A stretch of 64,000 bases of DNA. Source: Pleodorina starrii. Lineage: Eukaryota; Chlorophyta; Chlorophyceae; Chlamydomonadales; Volvocaceae. A program made the position numbers and the translations under genes. The notes under the pieces were generated by a model, which worked only from the letters and a program-made list of their open reading frames with translations, made no database searches and was not told where the DNA came from. The stretch is taken from assembly GCA_030267565.1 (NCBI GenBank), contig BRXU01000007.1:310001-374000 (forward strand), written 5' to 3'. Shown here one piece after another: positions 22,029 to 33,084 of the stretch. Numbering within the stretch: position 1 is the first letter of the stretch; each line of letters begins with the position of its first letter.

Positions 22029-23342
22029 TCACCGGCTGCCGATGCGCTGCTCGATTTCTCGCCGCACATACACGAGGTCGTCGTCGTCCAACTCTCCCAA
22101 CAGCGCCATCACCGCATACAGGATGTTGTTCCTGGATGACCGAACGCCTCCACCTCCGCCTCCGCCCGCAGCCGGGCGGGACACCGACCCAGGGGTCCCG
22201 CCAGCGCTCTGGTCGCTTGGGCTCGCGGCCGCGCTGCCGCGGCTTTGCGGCCGCTCACGGTCCCCATGCGGTGTGCTGTAAGGCGACGCGGATGCGGAGG
22301 GCCCCGCTGCTGCCGCTGACCCGTTGCGGACGGCGAGCGCGGGCCCGGCGGCGTCCAGGAGTATGGATGCCACGTCGTCATTGTCCAGCTTTTGCAGGTT
22401 CGGCAGCATGCGCGCCACGAACTGCTTGTAGTTTGGGTGGTCCGCGCACGGGTTGTCCGACAGCCACAATACACGCAGGTCTTTCAGGTTGACCAGATGT
22501 TGGATTTCGTGGAGATCGCGCACGTCATTCTTGCGAAGGTATCTGCGTGGTGACACCGGCGGGATTGTTGTTGTTGTTGCTATTGTTGCAGTGGGCCCCA
22601 GACCGGCGAAGTTCAAACGGCGACCAACGAGGAGCGGTACGCATGGGCCATACATGACAACAAGCTGCGGTCCCGGAAGGGGAGTGGATGACCCACAAAG
22701 GGTGCGCAGGGACGAGGTGCATGCTGCAGTCCACTGGACCATCATATTTCTTGGACTGTTTGACATGCGTCAGTGCCGTAATGGGGCAGGGGTGGGGGCT
22801 GGGATGACGGAATTGCCACTTAAGGCCGTACTTTCGACACGGACGGCGGCGCCAGGCTTCGGGGCGTCGTGCAGAAGCAGCGAAGATGAGTGCCGTTGGG
22901 CACGGGCAGTTCCTCTGAACCTAAATTGGCACCTATTGTGCAGCTAGGGCACTGGGTCACTCACAGCTCCTGTAACTTGCTGCAGTGCCGGAAGTCCTTG
23001 AGGCTTGACAGCCGGTTCACCGACAGCGAAAGCACCTCCAAGTTTGGTAACTGAACGTGCAGCAAGAAGAGTGCACAACCGGGTGCCGTCCAGAGGTGGG
23101 ACAGGGGGTGCGCTCAGCTTGCAGCTAGGCGCGTTGTCACGGCAACGCAGCCCGCTGGTACCTAGCTACTCCTAACGCCGGAGCAGGTCAGGAATACCCT
23201 TCACAATGCACCTTGCTCTGCTCACCTTTGCAAGAACTGAGCAATCGTCCAAATCCTGCCCCCACAAGTTCAAGTTCTTGACCTCTTCAAGTTTGTCAAG
23301 GCGAGTCTTGCCCTTAATTATTTGCTCTGTCAAGAGTACCAT
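22029..23342 (-). CDS. CFAP410: CFAP410 (C21orf2/LRRC76) leucine-rich-repeat ciliary protein, 3 exons
   Basis: Exons (minus): 23342-23226, 23050-22965, 22542-22029. They give 717 nt, 238 aa (human about 256). The N-terminus reads MVLLTEQIIKGKTRLDKLEE. Family LRR signatures follow: NLNLWGQDLDDCSVL, NLEVLSLSVNRLSSL, ELYLRKNDVRDL, LRVLWLSDNPC. An LRR cap has LPNLQKLDNDDV. An Ala/Ser/Gly linker leads to the C-terminal helix NILYAVMALLGELDDDDL, the conserved CFAP410 oligomerisation domain. Known family role: basal body/ciliary base protein that works with NEK1-type kinases; human mutations cause ciliopathies. It stands head to head with the ankyrin-repeat gene. Confidence 0.92.
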
Positions 23343-23841
23343 TGCTTCCTAATAGACGGACGTATCTACAGTAAGGGCAATTTACGCAGGCAAAACCGTG
23401 TTGGAATGACAATGATCCCGATTTCGAAATGCCGCACGGAGTGAAACCGCGCAGGTCGCGGGGCCGACAGAAGGAGAGGCATTAGAAGGTGCGGGGCGAA
23501 ACTGCAGAGGAACAAATAAAACTATGCGCTGCTGTACAAGTACGGCGCCAATTTGGCCCAAGCCCATCACCGAGTTTCACGCCGATCACCCTTGGCTTCA
23601 ACCTATTATTTCCGCCTGTTGGTCCATTTTGCATTTTTGTAGCAAAACTTCCCGCGGCAAAAGTTTTTCGGAAGTACTCGACGGCCGCGACAGCGCGCGT
23701 CTCCTTTTTGGCTTCGCGTTCAATCGATTTTATAGCCGCAGGTGTCTTGCTGTAACTCATCAGGCATAGCGGACTGTGCAGCTTGTGACGAGCAGCGCAG
23801 AGCGCACACACCTGGGCTGTTAGCTTTTCCCACGCGCAGAC
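23343..23841. promoter_or_regulatory. Divergent promoter region CFAP410 / ankyrin gene
   Basis: 499 bp between the two start codons hold both promoters and 5' UTRs. No specific element was recognised. Confidence 0.55.
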
Positions 23842-26800
23842 ATGAGCGTTGAGGTCAGAGCAAAGACCCGTTCGAAGCCCAACACGGTGCACTATGCGGC
23901 GGAGACGGGTGATATCAAGCTTCTGGAGCACTTCGTCCGGGAAGGGATGGCAATTGTAAGAGCGTTGGGGTGACATGGGAGTTCCTCAGCTGGGCCTCTG
24001 ATGTGCAATTTTCGAATTTCTTAAGCGCCAAATAATCTCACGGGTGGTTACCTTCAACTTCCAGGGCAATCCAGAGAGCGTCACGCTTCAGTCTCGGGAG
24101 GACGTGCTTGGCATGATGCCACTGCATGTGGCCTGCGAGAACGGCGAGCTCGAGGTTGTCGAGGTAGGTTAAGCTGCTGTACACCCCTAACCTTGGCGGT
24201 GTGCACGACAAGAGACATGTGGTTCCCTCGCCCGTCTGTGCAGTTCCTCGTCAAGAAGCGCGTCGATGTGGACGCAGGCGACAACTTCAAAGTGACAGCG
24301 CTGCATCTGGCTGCGATCGAGGACCACGCGGACATCGTGGAGGTGTTGCTGAAGGCCCGTGCAGACCCAAAGCCGGCCGACGTCGAGGGCGATCTGCCAA
24401 TCCATTGGGCTGCCACGAAGGGGCACAGCCAGGTACTATGGAGGACGCGCTTGTCTGGAAGAGCTCTAGTCCGCCCGGGAATGCTGTACGTAATGCAAAC
24501 TGGGTTGCGGGCTATTAGTAACAGCCCTAACCAACCAACCCAGCTTCCGCCCCTTCGTATCGCCGTGTCATATGTCCCCACGAGCGCTCACATTATTCAG
24601 AACGGACTCATTAGTCTTGTCAGGGCACTTAACATCTATTGGGTTTTGTTCTGCAGGTCATTGAGCTGCTGGCGCGCAAGGGCTCGCCCATTGACGTCGC
24701 TAACAAGAAGGGCTGGACGCCGCTCCACCGTGCGGCGTACAATGGCCGCAAGGACGCCACTCTCACGCTGATAAAGCTTGGCGCTAAGATTAACGGGACA
24801 ACATCGGACGGCAACACGCCGCTGCACCTTGCGTGCTTTATGAACCAGCTCAGCACGATTGAAAAGTTGTGCGAGTCAGGCGCGTCGCAGCGCGTGGTCA
24901 ACAAGAGCAACCAGCGGCCAAATGACCTGTGCATCACCGATGCCGCGCGCGACATTTTGAAGAGCTTGCAGGGCTTTGAGGGAGACGCGCCGGTGGAGGG
25001 GCCCACGGCGCACGCGGCCGCTAAGTGAGACACCGGGAGTTTGAGTGGGGACCCATATTTGCCGGTGCTCAGCTGTCAATAACCTGTTGAGGATAGTTTA
25101 TGCTGAAGTGGGCACGCCCTAGCGGATAGGAGATCCCTGTGACAGACACTTGATGCTGCGTACAGTGCCCCTGGCCATTGCCATATGGAAGGCGCGCTTA
25201 TATGTGTCGCGGGGCGTGTTTGTGATGCTATGTAGGCACAAGGAGACTTCGGCGGCGTCTGGTGCGCCTGGCAAGCCGGTTGTCCCACCTAACCTGGCGG
25301 CGCTGCAGATTAGCGCCAGCAAGTAAGCACTAGCTGAAGGGTTCCCTAAATAAGGGCGAAGCAGTTTGCAGGCTTGGTAGTCGCGTCGCATGAACTGGCC
25401 CTAGCGCCCGGCTTAGGATTTCTTACCAAATGCAACCCGGCATGCATGTGGTATTCTTGCCCGCGTTTGGGTTCTTCGACAATACGGAGGAGGAATAAGG
25501 CGCACAGAGCGCTGCGCTGTTTTGATATTTCGCAGGATGGCTGATGCATAGCGCAGTGTTTGATGCAGAATACAGAGTCTGCGCATACATTTGGTGCAAG
25601 GTTCGCAGGTGTTGCATGCCGGTCCTCACTATGCTGTAAGGAAGAGGCTTTGTGCACGGGGGAAGGCTCCATGTCACGGCGCCATATAGGCGCACCACTT
25701 GCATTACACTAGATGGGTGTGCCACGTACGTGGCAACAACGATTGCACTCCCCAAATGCCACCGTCATCACTATGCGTTGCTCGCGATTCTGCGACAGAG
25801 GACACGGTCAGCGTCGCATCTAAATTGCGCCCATCGCCGCCGCCTTGCCCGTTGTTTTCCTGCTCGCCCGCTTCCTGATTTCCAGGAAGGTCGCACACGA
25901 CGGCTTTCCCAGCCCCGTGGGCAGCTTTACCGCACCTCGTACGGGCGGCGGCGAGGCGGGTGGTGATTTCATGCAGACGGCGATGGGCGAGACGGGGACC
26001 AACCCTTACACAGTGAGTCGCGTCGCTTCCCGCGCGTCCCGTTCTGATTTCCTAGCGGAGGTCTTGTGTCCTAGCGGGCATGAGCTTTTTCCCTGAGCGG
26101 TGTTGTCGTGTTGGTTAACATGGCAAGGATGGTTTACCTGGGAAGGGTGGTGTACGGGGGCACTGCGAGCTAACTACCAGCGGGGCACATCGCTCTCTTG
26201 TGGACGAAGGATGCTGAAAAACAGTTGTCACGGCATGTGGTACAAAGAACGGTGCACTTTGGCCGCAAGACGGCTAGACTAGAGCACGGAGTCTCAGCAA
26301 AAGCTGGTCGGCATGGCCACCAAGGAATGAGGCGGAAGTGTATTCTGCTGACAGCAGTTTTGTAATGCCGCGGCCTGTTGGCCCTCTGAAGCGCAGGGCA
26401 TGAGCGCCGGAGCTGCTGGCAGCCGGTTACCTGGGCGAGGAGCGGCGCCAGCAGGCGCCGCGAGCGGCGGGATGTCCGACATGGGGCGGCCTGCATCACA
26501 AGGCGTAGGTCCTGGGCCTGCAGGGCCCAGTGGACTAGCGGCGCATCCGACACCGCTCGCGGGGTCGTTACGGCCGCTGCGGGCGCCCAGCCCTGGCGGG
26601 GGCAGCAGCTCCTCGGTGGTTGGCTCCGCTGCGGTGGGCACGTTGCGCCCCCGCAACTCGGGGCTCGCAGCGGGGGCCTCTGGCAGCAGCAGCGAAGACT
26701 TGTCATCTCAATGGACGTCCAGCATGTCGGGCACGCTCTCTTCGCAGCTCCTGGCCGAGGACGTGCAGGAACGGATAAAGGCTGAGAACCGGCGCATGGC

Positions 26801-26906
26801 GGCGTCGAACGACGTGCTTCGGCCGACAACGGCACGGCCCATGTCGGCAAATAAGAAGTTTCTCGCGCGATACAACCTCGACAAGCTAAACCTTTTCGCG
26901 CCGTAA
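23842..26906 (+). CDS. Ankyrin-repeat protein with low-complexity C-terminal tail, 7 exons
   Basis: Exons: 23842-23955, 24065-24163, 24244-24432, 24657-25024, 25236-25322, 25886-26012, 26397-26906. They give 1494 nt, 497 aa. About six ankyrin repeats cover residues 14-250, with clear TALHLAA, PIHWAA, TPLHRAA and TPLHLAC cores. The rest is a Pro/Gly/Ser/Ala-rich tail ending in a basic stretch (AENRRMAASNDVLRPTTARP, then KKFLARYNLDKLNLFAP). Exons 4 and 5 both end AA|GTRAG in phase 2, so failure to splice gives AAG followed at once by a stop. Without splicing intron 4 the product would be 257 aa. Ankyrin repeats only indicate protein binding. Sharing a promoter region with CFAP410 makes a ciliary role plausible (inference). 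Confidence 0.82.
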
Positions 26907-27646
26907 GGCTCGTGCGGCTGTTTTCCTTGCATGTTGCACGCGGGTAGCGGGTACTGAAGAGCCCCAAGTCTTCATCGCATGCACATGCGCAGCGTATGCG
27001 TTGCAAGGTTTGGACAGCGGCAGGCAGCATAGCAAGGCAGGCAACTATAACATTCAAATCCTGGAGAGCACATTTCGGATACCGGCCGGAGCATTTGTAC
27101 GAGCAGTGGTGGGGCGCACTGACCATTACCTGACGCGCTTATCACGATGCTGATGTTGTTATTTTTCATGATGCCGGTGTAGGTGCGTTTAAGACCTGGT
27201 TACGGCCGTGAGGCTGGCCCGTCCGGCCGGCGGGCGGGTGACGAACCGGATGTGGCTTTGGGGGCAGTGAGGACAGGCCTAGGACACAGCAAGGTACATA
27301 AGGAGCGTGCATGCGTTGCTTGTTTGAGGCAATCGGAGGTGAACCCCTTTCCAAGTTTTCATCGGTCGGCGCCAACAGAGCGCACGCTGGGCGCTCCGGA
27401 CCCCTAGTCGAGCTGCGGTGACACCCGCAAGGCGTGATGGTTGAGCCGACTTGCGCGCTAGCTGTCCGCTGGCTGGTCGTCGAGAGCTTCTTAGCTGGAA
27501 TGTAACTGTTAACTACTTTGCGACGTGGCGCTCAAAAAACTCTGCCGTACCCCCCGATTGTATGCGCAGTATACCCGGCGAGGTCAGCTCATCTAGGGCG
27601 TTTCTCAGGTGCTACACAAGTGAGCAGGTTTAAGCAGACTTTAATC
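26907..27646 (+). other. Intergenic: 3' UTR of ankyrin gene and promoter of VTE3
   Basis: No CDS. TGTAA lies at 27501-27505. The final ~150 bp should hold the VTE3 promoter/5' UTR. Confidence 0.5.
27501..27505 (+). terminator. Candidate poly(A) signal TGTAA for the ankyrin gene
   Basis: About 595 bases past the stop at 26906. Confidence 0.35.
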
Positions 27647-30190
27647 ATGTTGACAGCGAGTCCGCAGTTAATTCCCAACCAACGGGTTGCGGAAGCCAGC
27701 TGTAGCCATCCGCGCTCAGCCTTGCCGGTCGGCCGCCCGCTTCAGCGCTCTATCAAATTCTCGCATCAGCGCTCACTCGTCCTGCGGTCAGCTGCGGAGA
27801 CTTACAGCCGAGAGGTCACCGCGCCCCGACTCATCCAGCACAAGAATGAGGCGTACTGGTTCTACGCGGGCTTGAGCCAGGTTTACGACCACATCGTTAA
27901 CCCTGGGCACTGGACTGAAGACATGCGCGAAGGTACGAAAAGAAATTTTGGTTCACATCAACGCCAGCGCCCGATGACCGGGAGCCATTGCGACTTGCAG
28001 AAGCCCTGGTCCCAGCTAAACTGGATGATCCGAACTTGAAAGTTGTTGATGTGGGTGGTGGCACTGGATTTACGACTCTGGGAATTGTCAAGACGATTGC
28101 GCCCGAGAACGTAAGTGCTCCCGTGTCCCTCGCCCCGAATAAGGCGACGGCTGTTCATAACGTGCGTTCTTATAATCGATCTTTTTATTGGATGAAGGTA
28201 ACTCTGATCGACCAGTCTCCGCACCAGCTGGCGAAAGCAAAGGCGAAGCCTGCGCTGAAAGGCGTCACTATTCTAGAGGTGCGTTGTGATATCGATGTAG
28301 GCCCTCGTAAGTCATCGCGGGGCGTTCGTCCCGATGAAGAAACGCGGGGTTGCACTGTTTGGGGTTTCGTGGGTGTTGCATTTGGCCCCTGGGTCACAGC
28401 CCTGACCTGCCCGTGCGGCGGAACCACCCACGCGCAGGGCGACGCGGAAGACCTGCCCTTTCCCACCGACTCGTTTGACCGTTATGTGTCGGCGGGCAGC
28501 ATCGAGTACTGGCCGGAGCCACAGCGGGGCATCAAGGAGGCTTATCGGGTCATCAAGGAAGGCGGAACCGCCTGCGTCATCGGGCCGGTGCACCCCACGT
28601 TCTGGCTCTCTCGCTTCTTCGCCGACGTGAGTCGACAAGGGCGGCCCACTCGGGTGGTGTCCGTTGCTGCACAGGCTGGCGGGGCGGGCAAAAAACCATC
28701 CACGGAGTTGTGGGAGGCCTGGTTGCCTCCCTGTACCGAACTGTGGGCAGGCAAACGACTGCAGGCAGTTAGAGCTGGGCACGTGGTCCGGTAGCGCGGC
28801 TACCGTATCTTCTGAGCATATAGACATATGCTCGGCCCCTCGTTCCAGAGCTGAGCGTTGGGAAGTACGGGTTGGGTTTGGGCATGGCGGGCATTGCTGG
28901 GCGGTCGGTCAGTGTCGGTCGCTCGACCCCCCTCTGTTGGCGCGCCGCCTCCATGCGTGCAGGTGTGGATGTTGTTCCCGAAGGAGGAAGAGTACATCGA
29001 GGTACGACTTACTTGGGGATGGTTGGAAAAGGGCCTGACTTGGAGGATCCGTACTTTGATTCAGAGTTGGGGCCGGGCTGCCGAGTGGAGTACCGTTATG
29101 AGTGGGGACCATCATCTTGTGCCAGGGGGTTTGAAGGTGATAGAAAGCGCGGTGGGGGTCTCGTCCGCCGTCACGCAAACATATTGGCCATGCTGTCTGC
29201 TCGCTGCGGTCTCAGCCATCTGGGTTGCGGCTGCGCGACTTCGCACAGAGGGCGCAGAGGTGCACGGGGCCGGATAACGAACCAGGGAGGATTGGGGGGA
29301 ATTAAGACTGGGCGCAGGGACGGGTAAGGTGGGCATGGGGCGCGTGTTCCTGGCGAACGGTTTTGGAAAATCAAAAGCAATTCAGTTGACGCGGGCAACA
29401 GCGCAAGGTCCCAGGCCGGTCAGCGGTGTACCTTCGTCCAGGCTACCGTATACCAAGCTGTATTTTGCTGCGTGTGCACGGCCTGCGCCCCCTCTTGTCC
29501 TGCAGTGGTTCACCAAGGCGGGCTTCACGGACGTCAAGATCACCCGCATCGGGCCCAAGTGGTACCGCGGAGTGCGGCGGCACGGCCTCATCATGGGCTG
29601 CAGCGTCACTGGCGTCAAGCCCAAGGTGAGGTGCCGCTGCCGCTGCTGAATGCGCGCAGCCCAAACTAAGCTGCGACAGTGGCGGCCGCCGGGCGTTGTC
29701 GGACGGTGGTGCATGCCGGGCGGTTGGAAATGCGCGCGGTGCACCTGGCGCTGGCGTAAAGGAACAGCGAGCACAGATTGAGACGGCTCGTGCCTCCTGG
29801 GGCGCTGCAAAAGCAAGGGATCGATCGGATCGGGGAACGAAACGACTCAGAAGCACCGGGTTTTGGGGCCCTGGCGCTTCGTATCGAACCGTATCGTCTG
29901 CCAGCACAGGGAAATGCGCCTTGCCGTGCATGTTCCTGTCCCGGGTCTCGATGCACCGCTAACACTGTCGTCTTCCTGGCTGGCCGTCTTGACGTTCCCG
30001 CTCTGCACAGGCGGGCGAGTCTCCGCTGGCGATGGGCCCCAAGGCGGAGGTCAGCAACAAGATGAACAGCAACCCGCTGTCCTTCCTGATGCGGCTGCTG
30101 CTGGGCACCGCCGCGGGCTTCTACTACTTCCTGGTTCCCGTCTACATGTACCTCAAAAACCTGGTCTGGCCCAAGGGCTTGCCCATGTGA
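27647..30190 (+). CDS. VTE3: MPBQ/MSBQ methyltransferase (chloroplast inner envelope), 7 exons
   Basis: Exons: 27647-27932, 28001-28110, 28198-28278, 28438-28626, 28963-29001, 29506-29625, 30011-30190. They give 1005 nt, 334 aa, almost the land-plant length. Residues 1-60 are a Ser/Arg-rich, acid-poor transit peptide. The body is strikingly conserved: HKNEAYWFYAGLSQVYDHIV, NPGHWTEDMRE, the SAM motif I VVDVGGGTG (110-118), LIDQSPHQLAKAK, GDAEDLPFPTD, YVSAGSIEYWPEPQRGI, PTFWLSRFFADV, GPKWYRGVRRHGLIMGCSV. A C-terminal hydrophobic anchor contains FYYFLVPVYMYL. Known role: methylates 2-methyl-6-phytyl- and solanesyl-benzoquinol for tocopherol and plastoquinone synthesis. For exon 2 I chose the acceptor TTGCAG|AAG over an upstream AG, because it restores the family spacing DMREEAL. 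Confidence 0.95.
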
Positions 30191-31803
30191 AGTGCGAATG
30201 GGGCGCGGCTTGGCTCTATGCTATAGCCAGGGCAGGAGGGCGTTTTGAGAAGCGCTGCGGGCAGCGACTATCGGACTTGTCGACAAGCATGGAGGAACCT
30301 GGGGCGCGTTGCCGATGGCAGGGCTTTTATTTGTTTACATGGACTTTACGAGCGTTGCTAGAGCTTGATGCAGGCGCTTTGCACGCAGTCTTGCGTTGCC
30401 GGAAGCGACATCCGGTGGAGCACCCGGGGTGAAGATTTTGGTGCCTTTTTGGCTGGCCGCCGTTGCCGCGCGCCTGCCTCGTCAGTTTGCAGGTTGCGCT
30501 GAAAGGGAGCGGAGCAGAGGGCTTAGGGTCGTGAGCATTCTTTGCGCGGGCTTGGGTATGCCTCCCGCATGGCGGTTGGTTGTCCGCACCAATTGTACGG
30601 CGACCAGTTGCTGACTGCTCGCGTCTGGGTTGTATACAGCGTTGCTAGTCGTTGTGTTGACCAATGTCAAGTGAGCATCGTGAGCATAAGAATTCTCACG
30701 ACGCGCACAATGACAGCGTTGCACGTTGGGGCATGGATGCAACTGCGCCGTCGCGTCGGCAGCTGCCGGGGCGGTGCGATGGCAAACCAACACGCAATCC
30801 GGATACATTGCATCTGTCACGTGATTGGATCTGCAGCGTCACATGGCCACCTCCACGTTGCGCTTCTGTACACCTCTCTCGGTCATATGGGGGTGTAGAT
30901 GTAGCATGCAGTGCGGGTTTTGCGTCACACGCACCCGTGCAATGCCAACGCCGTGTGCCACCCCGACGCCCCTCCAAAAGGGCAGCGCAGCCAGCCACCC
31001 AGCCAGCCTGACTCAATACGTTCTGTGCTTCGTAATGTACACGACCCGCCAAAAGTCGGGTGCTGTCGAACGCAGTTGAATCTTGCAGTCACCCGCGCAT
31101 AGTCGACCGTTCCTGGCCACCCGACACGTTGTGCATCTTGGCTACCCGACACGCTTTCGGGCCGCAGTGCAAAGGGTCCACGCGGCCTGCGGCACATGCG
31201 CCCGCCGGGCGAGCAGCTCTCCTCCCACGTCCCTCAAAAATACGGGGCCCCAGCGCACTTCCCACCGGTCGGAGCATGAGCGACAGCTAAATCGTCGCGC
31301 GCCAGCGCCACGAGTTACGTGTTGCCGCGGGCCATCCAAGGTCATCCTTGCTGCCACGTTCATCCTTGCCATCCTGGCCGCCACGTTTGACAAAACGTTC
31401 CGCAACCCATACCCGTTCCGCTACCCGCTACCGCCACATCTCAATGGTCTCGGATGCGCCGTCCGTTGGTCGGACACCCAGGTTCCCGCCCGCACAGCAG
31501 CGCCGCCGACTACCGGTTGCCATCAGCCCCGCCACCCCTCAAAACCCCACTTCTTGCCTTTGATCCTTTCCGCCATCCAGCGCAGGCCGCAGTCACGCAT
31601 GTCCACCTTTGGAGCTGCCCCTGACCCGGACCCCGCCACATCTTCTGTCCCTACAACCACCGGCGCAGCACCAGCGCAGCGCCCAAAAACACACACACAC
31701 GCCCCCCTCCCCAAACACAACCCGCCCACCTCCCCACATCGCTGTTCGCCGCCACAACGCCCATTCCGCCCGCCCGCCGCCATTCCGCCCCGCCCCGCGC
31801 CGT
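30191..31803. other. Intergenic: convergent 3' ends of VTE3 and RPT1
   Basis: 1.6 kb without a credible CDS. The left part is probably the VTE3 3' UTR; the right part, C/A-rich, is probably the RPT1 3' UTR. No repeat structure was noticed. Confidence 0.5.
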
Positions 31804-33084
31804 CTAGTTAAAAATCATGTACTTGGGCGTGGCGCTGAACTTCTGGTAGCCCTTGATGACCTTGTTGACCGCCTCCAGGAAGTCCTTCTCCGTCACCGTT
31901 TTCCGGCGCGCGCGGATGGCGTACATGCCCGCCTCCGTGCACACGCTGCGGATGTCGGCGCCGGTGGAGTTGGGGCACAGCCGCGCCAGCAGCTCGAAGC
32001 GGATGTCGCGCTCGCAGTTCATCGTGCGCGTGTGGATTTGGAAGATCTGCGTGCGGCTGGCCAGGTCCGGCAGGCCGAACTCGACCTTGCGGTCCAGCCG
32101 GCCGGGGCGCAGCAGCGCGGGGTCGAGCGTGTCGGGGCGGTTGGTGGCCATGAGCACCTTGACGTTGCCGCGCGCGTCGAAGCCGTCCAGCTGGTTGACA
32201 ATCTCCAGCATAGTCCGCTGCACCTCGTTGTCGCCGCCGGCGCCGTCGTCGAAGCGCGCGCCGCCGATGGCGTCGACCTCGTCGAAGAAGACGATGCAGG
32301 CCTTTTTGGACCGCGCCATCTGGAACAGCTCGCGCACCATGCGGGCGCCCTCGCCGACGTACTTTTGGACGAGCTCTGAGCCGATGACGCGGATGAAGCA
32401 GGCGTCGGTGCGGTTCGCGACGGCGCGCGCCAGCAGCGTCTTGCCGGTGCCGGGCGGGCCGTACATGAGCACGCCCTTGGGCGGGTCGATGCCCAACTGC
32501 ACGAACTTCTCGGGGTGCAGCATGGGCAGCTCCACCACCTCGCGCATCTTCTCCATCTGCTCCTTGGAGCCGCCAATGTCGCTGTACGTGATGTCGGGCT
32601 TCTCCTCCACGGTCATCATGGTGACAGAGGGGTCGATCTTCGGGGGGAGCGGGATCTGGATCTGGTACTTGTTGCGGTCCACGCCCACGCGCATACCCTC
32701 CTCGATGTCGGTGGGGGCCACCTTGTCGCCCAGCCCGACCACGAACTTGGCGATCTGCTTGACGTTAATGACGTACTTTGCCTCGTCTGTGCCGGGGTTG
32801 ATGATTTTGGTGCAGCGGGCCACCTGCAGCGGCTGCTCCTCCTGCTGCATTTGCTTGTCCGAAACCAGGTCCCAACGGGACGGGGGCGCGAGGCCGGTGT
32901 CCGACTCCTTCACGCCACACACGTCATTGATGCGCTTGAGAATATCCTTCACGTCCTGCTCTGCCTTCTTAATCGGCCCGGCGTATGGCCCTAGCCCGTA
33001 ATTCTTGAGGAATGCGATATCAGTCTCGTCAAGCGCCTTGATTGGCGCGTCCTTGTCAGGATCAACATGCTTATCGTCGGGCAT
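31804..33084 (-). CDS. RPT1: 26S proteasome regulatory ATPase RPT1 (subunit 7), intronless
   Basis: A single uninterrupted ORF of 426 aa. An N-terminal coiled coil is followed by the OB segment (about 85-155) and a AAA+ domain with Walker A GPPGTGKT (209-216), Walker B IVFFDEVD (264-271), the [23 protein letters not shown] and a C-terminal helical part. Full length and nearly invariant with plant RPT1. Role: one of six ATPases that unfold and translocate ubiquitinated substrates into the 20S core, in nucleus and cytosol. The C-terminus is YMIFN, where most RPT1 proteins I know end in Tyr-Asn (human TYN, plant VYN). It has no intron although most neighbours have 2-16. Confidence 0.97.
   Translation of the reverse strand: MPDDKHVDPDKDAPIKALDETDIAFLKNYGLGPYAGPIKKAEQDVKDILKRINDVCGVKESDTGLAPPSRWDLVSDKQMQQEEQPLQVARCTKIINPGTDEAKYVINVKQIAKFVVGLGDKVAPTDIEEGMRVGVDRNKYQIQIPLPPKIDPSVTMMTVEEKPDITYSDIGGSKEQMEKMREVVELPMLHPEKFVQLGIDPPKGVLMYGPPGTGKTLLARAVANRTDACFIRVIGSELVQKYVGEGARMVRELFQMARSKKACIVFFDEVDAIGGARFDDGAGGDNEVQRTMLEIVNQLDGFDARGNVKVLMATNRPDTLDPALLRPGRLDRKVEFGLPDLASRTQIFQIHTRTMNCERDIRFELLARLCPNSTGADIRSVCTEAGMYAIRARRKTVTEKDFLEAVNKVIKGYQKFSATPKYMIFN

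Noticed and set aside
25225..26906. Separate gene starting MLCRHKETSA at 25225
   Set aside because: The same exon splices in perfect phase from the ankyrin exon through the donor AA|GTGAGA, which is simpler than a new gene with no 5' UTR signal.
28438..28794. VTE3 exon extended through GTGAGT into the following ORF
   Set aside because: Family alignment requires DVWMLFPKEEEYIE next, which is exactly the exon at 28963-29001.
31853..33001. 382-codon plus-strand ORF
   Set aside because: Exact antisense of RPT1, which is unmistakable.
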